DNA of 64,000 nucleotides. It comes from Gymnothorax reevesii. Taxonomy: Eukaryota; Chordata; Actinopteri; Anguilliformes; Muraenidae. Below are positions 45,058 to 56,200 of the stretch, one piece after another; positions within the stretch are counted from its first letter, which is position 1; each line of letters opens with the position of its first letter. The position numbers were made by a program, and so were the translations under genes. The notes below the pieces were generated by a model that saw only the letters and a list, made by a program, of their open reading frames with translations, searched no databases and was not told where the DNA came from. The stretch covers positions 152,665,947-152,729,946 of the forward strand of contig CM056573.1 of NCBI GenBank assembly GCA_029721435.1, written 5' to 3'.

Positions 45058-45905
45058 TCAATGACAGAATCATGCCAGTGAGTGGTACAGTGGGATCTGA
45101 GGGACCGAAGATCATGGGCATCCAGTGGTCTTTGGCCTTGTCCCTTGCGCAGATTGAGATTTTTCCAGTTTCTCTGATTCGTTTGATGATGGTATGCACT
45201 GTCGATGATGAGACCTTCAAAGCCTTTCCAAATTGACTTTAAGGAACATTGTTTTTAAGGTATTGCATAATTTTTTTTTTTTTACTCAAGGCTTCACAGG
45301 TTGGAGAGCCTCTGGCCATCTTTGCTTTTGAGAAACAGCCTCTCTAAGTCATCCCTTTTATGGCCAATCATGTTACAAACCTGATGCCAGTTAATTACTT
45401 GCTAAATGTTCTTTCAGCTGATTCTCATATATTAATTGCATTTGCAGCCCTTTTTTGCCTGTTTCCCAACTTTTTTGAGACCTGTTGCAGCTAGAAAAAA
45501 GTGAAATAAGCTCAATTTGTGGATAAAAATGTAAAGTGTCTCGATTTCAACATTTGAAATGTAATCTATGTTCTATTGTAAATATTGGCTCATGTGATCT
45601 GAAAGTTATTGCAAAATTTGAATTCGTTTCCAAAAACGCAATATATCCATTTTACACATTTTGAGTAAATCAGCTATGTTGGCGCCCATTGCATTTTATA
45701 GAAAAAAAACAAACTTTGCCCATGAAGAAATACACCTTATCGTAAGAGTTCCTAAAAGCAGATTATTGCACCACGTGTAAGAAGCACAGGACTACCAGTC
45801 TATGGCATTATCTCAGTTTTTGCAATTTTGGCACTTATTGCGTTTTGGAACCAAACTCTTCATTTACACTTTGTCCCAACTATTTCGGAGTTGGGGTTGT
45901 GTGTG
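45058..45905 (-). mobile_element. 5' half of another Tc1-like element, minus strand
   Basis: The end reads, on the minus strand, CACAACCCCAACTCCGAAAT, AGTTGGGACAAAG (45905 inward), the terminus of a very common fish Tc1-like family. Further in lies CAACAGGTCTCAAAAAAGTT, GGGAAACAGGC, then a transposase N-terminus with VSSSTVHTIIKRIRETGKIS (about 45215-45130). Coding similarity stops near 45060 (GGCATGATTCTGTC), where the next Tc1 remnant region begins. The catalytic half and the other TIR are missing. Confidence 0.75.
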
Positions 45906-46600
45906 TTTATGTGGGTGTGTAAATTTTTAATTTAGGTTACGTTTTACAGAACCATTTCTAGTCTGAAATAAAACAACATTTCGGGATTGATCTGTGTCAC
46001 AAACGCTGAGGTAAATCAACAGTGATTTGTGACTGCAAAACATAAAAGACTGAGCGGGTGATACATATACATTTTATAGACACTGTACCTCCCAGAAGGA
46101 CAAGGCTTAGTGTTGATGTGACTTTTGCATGATTGCTGCACGTGGTGAGTCGAAAGCGGTAAGAGGAGAGGAATCACATAATGCATGCATTTCAGAGATG
46201 CATCTGAGAACCTCTGAAGTGTAACCTTAATTGATTAAATTAAATTTTATTTATTTATTTTGCCAACGCTAAAATATGTCTCAGGCATGGCACAAATGAC
46301 TTGTGAGTATTATTGGCATTTTCTAAAATGTTAAACCCGCATTTGTGTGGCTTTCATTCAGGCGACATTACTTTTGGCTATGCAACGACAACTTTTCAAA
46401 GAATACCTAAAGCACTGTAGGCAATATATCTGTTCCTAAGGAGGCGTTCATCTGAAGGAGTAACTTCATTTAACAGAAGAGACAGAAAGAGCGAAACAAG
46501 CCCGCCCCCTTTCCCCTTCCCATTAAAAAGAAAAACAAACAAACAAACAGACACAAAACGACCTGTATGCTGAAGAGGAATGTATCACGGAGTATACGCG
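45906..46600 (+). promoter_or_regulatory. Upstream region of the KCNN4-like gene
   Basis: Sequence between the Tc1 remnant and the first channel exon. It contains a GC-box-like CCCGCCCC at 46501 with a CT-rich run and, from about 46560, rising GC and CpG content that continues into the first exon. Promoter activity is inferred only from this position and composition. Confidence 0.3.
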
Positions 46601-46934
46601 TTTCCCCGATGTGCGAAGGGAGCGAAAGCAACGAGGAATTAACACACGCACTTGTTTTCGAGCGACGCACTTCAGAACATTGCGAGTAAACCAAGAGTGC
46701 GCGTGTCGTGCCTTGAGGTTATCAGTCTATCGTTGGTCGGCTCGATCCACTTCTCTCATGACCGGTGGAGAGGAGGTGAAGGTGGGAAAGCGTTCATTAA
46801 CCGTGCTATGCCTGCCTGCAACTCGGGGAAGAGTGCGGTCGGTGTGGAAGGAGGACAAGGCGAAGACGAAGCAACTGAAGACGACGACTGCGAAGAAGCA
46901 GGATAGGGGGACCTTGCAGGAGCACACTATCGAG

Positions 46935-47216
46935 ATGACAGCCCGCAACCTGCATCCCTACTCGAAAACAGACAGCAGAAGTTGCGACGGTGAGAGTAAT
47001 CCTAACGAGGGGATTACAACCGAGATCTCTGTGCCGTTAACTCCAGTGGGGAAAAGAATTCTTCCCGTTGAAGGGGACAATCTGCATAGACTGAGAGACA
47101 GGAAGTTTTTACTTGAGGATAAGAAGCGACTGTGTGCATGGGCACTGGGCACCGCGCTGCTTGGGATTTTACTAATGATTCTTCATACGGAGCTCTGCCC
47201 AAACATTTATCGACCG
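46935..47216 (+). CDS. kcnn4: KCNN4-like gene, coding exon 1 (start uncertain)
   Basis: The frame is open from 46611 with ATGs at 46611, 46758 (MTGGEEVKVGKR) and 46935 (MTARNLHPYSK, purine at -3). I prefer 46935 because the upstream part is Arg/Lys-rich, looks like translated CpG-rich leader and has no counterpart in the family. The reading MTGGEEV at 46758 is the main alternative. The exon ends CGACCG|GTAGGT at 47216; a second GT at 47221 would break phase with exon 2. Confidence 0.8.
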
Positions 47217-50200
47217 GTAGGTAAAGGTTAGATCTATTTTTACAATGTTCGCGAAGTGTTTTAGCTAAGCATTCCAGTTCCGCGAGGCATCGATTCAACT
47301 GAGACAACTTCAAAAACAAACTTGAACTTGAGATAAAATAAATGTGGCTTATTTTATTTTGTCAAGGGATGGAAATATCTCGAATTTCCAGTTGGTCTTA
47401 TGAAAAAAAATATTAGTATTACATTTATTGTACATGAGTTATAGTGTGAGCAGACACGCTTTCACATACTTCCAAGTGAAAGTTTAGTTTGTTTTTAAGC
47501 CTATATGTCAACCACTATAGATAAGAGAAACAATTACACAATCACAATTGTACTTTTACCATAGTATATGGGAAGGTTTTGTTATGGTTTATGAGAAGAA
47601 TTATATAATTTCGAGAAATTTAATATCAATTTACGTAATACAATTTCATTGATAGCCAAATACATTTCAAAGGTGATTCTGAGAATGCTGAATGGTTTAA
47701 ACCGATCCTACTTTCTTTGGTAGTTTGTCAATCAGAATGATTGGAAGAAAATAGACACAAGTGACTGACTGAAGCCGGGGTTGTACGCTGTCAGGACAAA
47801 CAGAGCAAACACTCCCACAAACTAAGTTGTGCTGTTAATATATGTGCATAAGGATGGTGCCACCGCATGTCTTGAAATATGGCAAGAAAAAGGAAGCATT
47901 TTGAAGAGCTCAAATTCAGTCTTTGTTTAAGGAACAAAAAAATCCCACGCCATCTATTCATACTATTTAGAACAATAGTCTTTAGCTGTGTGGATCTGCT
48001 GGATGTTTGTAACTTACCTAATTGCTTGAATTAAACCTTTGACTGTACTGTGAACTCATTTTATATGGATTATTGAGTATGAACCTGTCGACGAAAAATT
48101 ATTATGGTCACATCAGAGATTTAGTTCCTTAACATATGAGTGCTATCAGTCTGAAAGAGGAAATGCCAATTTATGGTGTGAACATACTAAACAATTGTAT
48201 TACATTGATGGAGATATTGTTGCTGTATTTCACTGAGCAGGCAGTTATAAAATGACCAGTGATGAAAGAGACTGCCATTTTTTGCTGAGAGCCTGAAAAA
48301 CCTGAAATTGTTCAAATAGAAGAGCAGTAATTTTCAAGGTTTTTTTTTTTTCGGTTTCTGACTCACAAAGGATACAAACAAAGCAGTATCAGAAAGCCTA
48401 TGGGCCATTAATATTGCTTAACGGAGGATGGTGATGAAACTGTTCGCACCAAAGGGACTGAAAGCAGGAACACTCCTTAAAATATTTCGAGTTGCGCTGA
48501 GAAATTGTTTAAACAGAGTTTTAGTTTTGAGTTAAGATCTTAAAAAAAACATCTAGGCGCTTATTCCTTATTAATTTACTGTTATGTAATATGATGTGGT
48601 GTTTTGGATTCAATCTACATTGTCTTTAAGTTTAAATTTACACACAGATAAATACTGGTGTTGGGGTAATATTCACAATTGAAATTGGGAAAGTTTATCA
48701 ATTAGCAAAATTGTAACTGTGGAAGAAGAAATCAGCGGCAAAATAAGTGTTGAAGATGGCAAAAAAATACTTATTCAAAATGGACAGACATCAGTTCAAT
48801 GCAGTTATCCAATCCAGTGTAATAATCACTTCATGTGAAGGGTACAAATAACATAGTTATCAATATGGTACATGAGATTTACAATGTAATTATGCAAAGC
48901 AGTTAAAAAATACCTGGCTTCTGGTCTTTGCAAAAAATGGGAAAACAGATTTGGAATAAGCTGTAGTTGAAAGAAGGAGGTTAGAAGCTCAGGTTTTGGA
49001 GGAAGCCATTCAGAGGTTGAAGCTAAATGAAATTTAGCTTTGTAAACAAACAAATTAGTAACTTTGTTACTGACCAGATTTTTTTTTTTTTTTGCTGTTT
49101 TCACATAAAATAAATCAAATAAACAAAATTAACTATTTTGGTTTTCGAAGTGCATGGGAAGACCTATACAAAGCCATTTAAATTGTTACTCTATCTTAGT
49201 TTTGGAGCCATGATACAAAATACACCAATACACCAACTCCTTTACCGCGTGACCTGGCCCAATAGTGTCAAAAATGGATAAGATAAAGTAGCATTTGGTT
49301 ATGAACTGACTCCAAAACTATTCTGTCCTGCATTGCTTTACTCATAACTGTGATTGTTTCTTTATTTTCATTGTTTCTTTTATTAATGTAAAAAGGATTG
49401 TTTTTCTTTAAATATTACCGAATGGATTTTAATTTTGAGACATTTTTTGTAAGGATATTGTTCTTAAGTTAGAATATTTTACTTAAATTAGCCCCTAATC
49501 TGTAGTGACAGTGCGTGAAGGCATAATTGTCCAATGCAAAGCCTACTCTCAAAGAAAAAAGGCTGTATTTCCTCTTTGTGTGACTCATATTGCTCAAAGT
49601 CAAGCTCAAGCATTCCATACACTTAGTTGAATCATTCAGGTTTGTTTTGAATGTACATCTATGAGTAGCAAATTTAAAAATAGCTGATTTGGCCTACCCT
49701 GCTGGCATTCGTTTACCAACATTGCAGCATGGATAATTCTCAAGTGACACTAACTCAGTGCAGGAGTAGACAACTTTTTATGTGCTAATCTGTTTCCTGA
49801 GTTACCACGACAGCACTGAATACTCGCCAAGAGGCTATGTTTCAGTGGATATCGCATCCAAATACCATATTTGTTTTTTCAAAGTGTTGTTGTATTATTT
49901 ATTTCATGCTTGGTGTTTCGTGAGTTTTTTGTGGTTTTTCAATTTCACGTGCAATTACAGTATTAACTTGAGTTGCATATTCATTGTCTGACCAGTTGAA
50001 CCATTTGATTTATCATGCTAGTAAAACTGAAACCCCTTGTTGTTTGATACAGGGATGGGCAACTCCAGTCCTGGAGGGCTGCAGTGTCTGCAGATTTTTG
50101 ATCTTATGATCTAGACCAGGCACCAAATGCGGAGTCCGAGTAGAGTCCAGTAGTTGGATTTCAAGATAGTTACACGGTAATGACAGAGGGATGGAGCTCA

Positions 50201-53200
50201 GAGCAGAATGACACAGTTCAGTTCAGATAATTCAGCCTTCAGTGCAAGGGGCATGTCCGTACCAGCTAGTGGCAATTCAGGACAGCTGCCAGATAGAGTG
50301 CACATTTCACCATTGGAGAACTGTCAGATTGCAGGACCGGGGGAGTTTTGTAGGGGGGTGGTCTCTATTCTGATGACCACAGAAGGCTTGGGAGGTGTTC
50401 CTAATAAACTGGGCAGAAGAACAGACTGGAGGATGATTAATAGGATCGCGGCTCTAATCCAGGAGACCAAGAGTAAGGCTTGGGATCAACTTTTATCAGG
50501 CAGAGAGTGACTGGTTGCTAAAGGGCGCATAGCAAGGAACAGTCTCTCAAAATATGGAACATTTATATGCCAACTCGCACGTGAGGAAATGGGGTAAAGA
50601 TAAATGCCTAACAGCTTGTGGGGTACACATGCGTGACATAAACCAATCAAAGGAGGCAATGAAGTCGCATTAGCTGCTGATGGGAGGAGACATGTCAGGG
50701 ATCCTCGAGAGGGTTATGACCAGTCTGTTTCTTCATAAGTGATTAAGTTACTACATGGGTAATTAACCCAGACGCTTGGTTTTGTTGGCATTAATTGTCT
50801 GCTGATTAAGCATAAAAACTGGCAGACACTGTGGCCCTCCAAGAATGGAGTTGCCCATACTTAGTCTGGTCTCTCTACTTAGCTGCCTCAGTGTAGAGTA
50901 AACTCAGGGCAGCATAATAAAGACATCAGTGAGTTTCTGCCCAAGACAATTAAGAAGAAAGTTGTTTTCTTAGATTTTTTTCTGGAACAATGGCGCATCC
51001 AGCTGAACAGCCCACAGTTCTTGCACAGGTGCAACAAATTAACTCTGATTTCAAAAACGCAACTTCTGAAAAATTACTTTTGGAAAGTATTACAGAACCA
51101 AGGTTGACTATGAGAACAAGTGGTGCACTGTGATATTGTTCAGATTAAGATTAAAATTACGCTTATATGGAAACTGATTGCCTTTTGCTAAAAATAGAAA
51201 TGATGCAGATGCTTGCAGTGAAATTGTGGAAAAAGGGATATTTTGCCAAGGTACGCCACACAATACAACTGTAACAACAACTGTAAGAGAACACATGTTC
51301 TGGATCTCTGAAAGGTAGGTAGTCAGACTCAAATGCGCGTTTATCACAACCTCAATTCCAAGAAATTGGCAGGTCATGGAAAATCAAAAAAGAATGATTT
51401 AAAATTTTTATTTACCCTCTGCTTTATTTAAAACGCTGCTGGTGAACATTATTTGATGCTTTAGCGAGTGAATCAATTTTCAATAGAAATGTATGCCAAA
51501 AAAATTCAAAATATTTCAACTCTGATAACTGCAACAAATTCCAAAAAAGATAAGACTGGGGCAATGTAGATTTAATAATGATATAAAAAGTGGCAATTAA
51601 AAGGTATTGTGCCGCAGGTGAAGTCAAACCGGTGTGGTAATTGTGTTACAATATGAAATTATCTTGAAAAAGGGCCTATTCCCTGGGCTGAGGCTCACCC
51701 ATTTGCCAACAGATGCGTAAGCTTATGATCCGTCACTTTGAGAACAAATTTCATCTCAACAGTTCAGCAGGATTTTGGAAATTGTATCCTCACCATTGCA
51801 TGACAGCATCAAAAGATATAAGGAATTTGATTGAGTTTTAGACCATTTAGGGAAAGGCTAAATTATTTCTCAATGCACCACAGAACATGCAAACACACCA
51901 TATCCTTATTCTCGAGGCAGGGCCCTGGAAAAGGCTCCAACTGGGGATTCCATAGTTCTGCTGGGGGACTTCAACGCTCTGGTGGCAGGGAGTGAGTCAC
52001 TTGGAGGGGAGTGATTGGGATGAATTGGCCTCCCTGATATGAACCCGAGTAGTGTTTTCATATTGGATTTCTGTGCTCCTCATGCATTATCCATAACAAA
52101 TGTACCATGTTAGAGCATATGGGTGTTCATAAGTGTACTTAGTACCAGAACACCTTTAGCCAAAGGTCGATGATCGATTTTGTAATTGTATCATCAGATC
52201 TGCAGTCATATACAGTATTTTGGACAATTAGCTGAAGAGAAAGGCAGAGCTATTAATTGATCACCACCTGGTGGTGAGCTAGATCAGATGGCAGGGAAGG
52301 CTACTGGACAGACTCAGTAAATGTAAACATGCTCTTATGGTTGACTGGGAACGTTTGGCAGAGGGCCCTGTCTGGACAATTTTTAACTCATGCCTCCCAT
52401 TTCCTGGGGGAAACTGGGGACATGGAATCTGAGTGGACCCTGTTCAAAGTCTCCATTGTGGAAGCGGCAGCTGTGCCCGGTGTGCCCTTATGGTCATTGG
52501 TGCCATTTGTGGCGGCTACCCAAGTACCTGTTGGTGGATGCCGGCGGTGAGGGAGGCCATCAAGCTCAAGAAGGTGGCATTATGGGCCTGGTTGGCCCAG
52601 GAGACAACAGACTCGGTGGACCAGTAGGGACAGGCTAGAAGGACTGTAGCTGCGATCCTCGCAGAAGCAAATCTCGGGCTTGAGAGGAGTTTAAAGGAGG
52701 CTATAGAGAGGGACCTTCAGGTGGCCTCAAAGAGATTCTGGAAAATCGTAAGAGGACTCAGGAAGGGGAGCCAGGGCTTCAGCAGGGACAGGAACCTGCT
52801 TGACTTCAACTGGGGATATTGTTTGGCAGTGGGAGGAGCACTTCAGAACTCCTGAACCTGAGAGACACACAGTTTACAAGTTTATGAGTGTGAAGTTTCT
52901 TTTTTGACTCAGTATATTTTCAATATGTGACACAGAGATGGAAGACTCCGGTGAATCTTTGCCCATTTCCACATGGCTTCTGCCTTGGGATGCCTCTGGC
53001 CGGGTGTGGATCATTACCCATTGCCCTTACCACGCTTTACCACCAAAGCTGGACTGTACAGTCTCGTTTTGGGTTTCAGCCCTTCCTCTGTCATGACCAC
53101 ATTCCTACCAATAAACATCCTCTTTGGAATGTACCGTGAATATGTCTGGGTCACAACACAGTGTAGGAATTATTGCATTTTTAAGAGGTTCTCCCTGGTT

Positions 53201-56200
53201 TAGGGACTAATAGGTTTGGACAGTTGGATGCTGAGCTACCCCAAGGCCATGTGTGTTTTATTCCCTAATAATTTCATTAAAGTGAATGCATTAAAGATCT
53301 ACTATTTATTCTAAGAGTTACATTTTCATCTCGGTCTGGTTTCTGTTAACTCAATACGAAATCCTAAGAGCTGTCAGTGCCAGTAAAGCAAGCCATTATT
53401 AGACTGAAAAATTGCAACAAATCCATCAGAGAAAACAAGAAACCATTAGGAGTGGAAAACAGAACTTTTTGGTACTTTCTTTAAAAGAAAGACCGCACTG
53501 GTGAGTTCAGGAATACAAAAAGGTCAGGAAGACTACAGATAACAACTGTGGTGGATGACAGAATAGTTCTTTCCCTGGTTCAGAAAAACTGTCTCACAAG
53601 TTGGCCAGATCAAGAACATTCTGCTGGAGGTAGTGGGATCAGTCGTATCTGTGCCATCAATCAAGAGAAAAATTCCACAAACAGAAGTTTGATTTGAACC
53701 TGAAAACTATTGGTAAGGCTCAATAACAGATTTCTAAAAATGCTTGTATCGTTCTGGAGCAAAATCCTGTGGACAAGAAAGGCAAGGATGAACTCGTAAA
53801 GATATGAAAATAAGGAAATGGAGAAGGGAAGGAACTGCCCATGAACTGAGGCATACCACCTAATTTGTAAAGAGTGGTTATGGGCATGTATGGCTGTTAA
53901 TTGAGCTGGTTCCCTTGTATCTACTGGTGATGAGACCAGTCAAAAGCTGGGGGATGAATTTTGAATTGTATAGGACTATATTATATGCATGTAAGTCATC
54001 TGCCACAGGGGTAGAATCTACGAACCATGGTGGAAATGGTGGCTAATGACTTGCTCTTTCATAATCAGACATAAAGATAAAATTGCCGCTCCACTCAGTA
54101 CTTCATAGTAGCACAAGAAATTGGGAGAATATTTCATTGTTTTGCATTGCTGCAACCTATATGCTTTATGTAAAACTAAAAACCTGTTCACTAAACAAGC
54201 TACACTAACAATGTTATTTTGTCTTCCCTGGCCTTATGCATTCAATTATAGTGCCAACACATGGAACTTCTATCACAAATGGCCATTTCCCTGGTAAAGG
54301 GGTATGCCAGGCATTTTTAAATGCACGACCCAATATTCCATAAACCCTTCATACGGCCCAGACTGTCTTTAACTTATTACTTTCTCTATGAACAGATTGG
54401 CAACAACTCAATATAGACCTGAATACTGTGTTTCGGCTTGTTTCAAACTTAAGAGTTAGTCAGATTGAGTTCAGAGGGTCAATCACAGCAAGAATGAACA
54501 AAACTTTATTAGAAAACCAAAGTATCCACATTGTCAGCCAATAGGCATGGTGTACAATCCATGTGAACCCTTTCAGAATTACTTGGAGTTCACAGATCCA
54601 CCTGTTGGATGACCTTTGTCTGCAGTCGCGATCTTGTTGACATGGAGGGGTCTAACAGATGCTGGTCATCTAAAGGAGTGTCAGTATTATCCTTAGTCAA
54701 GTGGCCACTCTTCTGTTGGACAGAGAGGTGGGAGAAGTAGCTTGAAACCTGCTAGGTAGTTAGCCTGTCCTCCACAAAACTGGCTTTGATTTTTTCCTTC
54801 CTTCCAGTTGGTATTGTTGCATCATCTTGTTTTGTTTAACTTCTCCTTAAAAGAAAGTTTCCATTGGTCATTTCTGAATTACTGACATGCTGCCCCCTGA
54901 AAATGTATTTTAAGTAAGAACAAATGCTTCGCTTGTCAAGTGTACATTGCAGTCAAGAGTTCGCAGATATCGCACAAGGGTAATACAATGTTACAAGGTT
55001 ACATATTCTGGTAATGTACTACTTGGAGTCATGGGAAGTTTAAAAGAAAATTTGTTCAGAAGTATATGGTATTATTACTATTCACATAGTACAGAGCCTC
55101 TCAGGATTGGTCCTCTGGCTCCCCTGTGCATGTTGGTTTTTGCTCCAACCATAACTGCAATCATAGGATTTTAACAATCCGTAAATTCATGTTAATGAGG
55201 TGCATTTCATGCTTAGATCAGCGATTTACCTTTTTAAAGGATATTCCTTAACAGAAATGTCCATGTATGTCACAAAGAAAATAAGTTCCATTTCCATATT
55301 GTGATGTACTGGAAACAAGACGGTCAGAGACCACAAATGTCCCCATGCCAAAGATTGGATGCAAAAATCAGTAGGTTGCTAATTTGTGAAACCGTGAACA
55401 CTGGAGGCTCTAATTTCTTGGTGCAGCGCAGGGCGGCACAGCCCACGCAGTGGTAATTTTGTCCAGTGCGGCCCGTGCAGTGGTAATTTCAAGCGGTGCA
55501 ACACTATACACTGTCATTTTGCCAATTTAGTAGACGAACGCGCGCCGAGATGGGTGTGGAGGCGTAGAAGGAGGAGATGTCAGATTCATCATGACGCAGT
55601 GACAATTTTGTGGATAAAGGCTCCACCGAAAGTGTGCAGAGAGCTCGCCAGCTCCAGCCTGGTTTACTTTCTGTGCAGTGGTAATTTGGCTGACCGGGGC
55701 ACTGTGCGCACAAATCACCAAAACCTCACAGGCAGGTTTCCAGAATGTGAGGCACATTTCAATGCAATAAATAATTAACCACTTTTTAATTTAACTATCT
55801 GAATCAGGACATAAATTATAGTTTCTATATCGATTGCCCTGATGTCAGATCAAAGGCGGTTGGCATGCGCAATGGAAACTCGACCTGGCTTAACCAACGC
55901 TGCTGAATCTATGATGCAAACTAAAGTCTTCACATCTTGTCAGCCAACCACAAACTGCCTCGGCATCAAGCAGTGTTTTTATATATATACTGTATAAATG
56001 CTCAGTAAAGCCGCTTACACACTGGACACGAAACAAATTTTTCGCACAACTGATTACATTCAAAGTCAATGAATGATGCGTGTCGTGTCTTTGCATTGAC
56101 TTTGAATGAACTCTGTCGTGCGAAAAAATTGTTTTGGGTCCAGTGTGCAAGCGGCTTAATACTACTATTATTGTCACTTAGGTTTTATCGTTTTTAGTGG

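Noticed and set aside
50208..50510. 100-codon ORF inside the 50-kb hAT-like element
   Set aside because: No transposase or other domain recognisable; the element looks non-autonomous.
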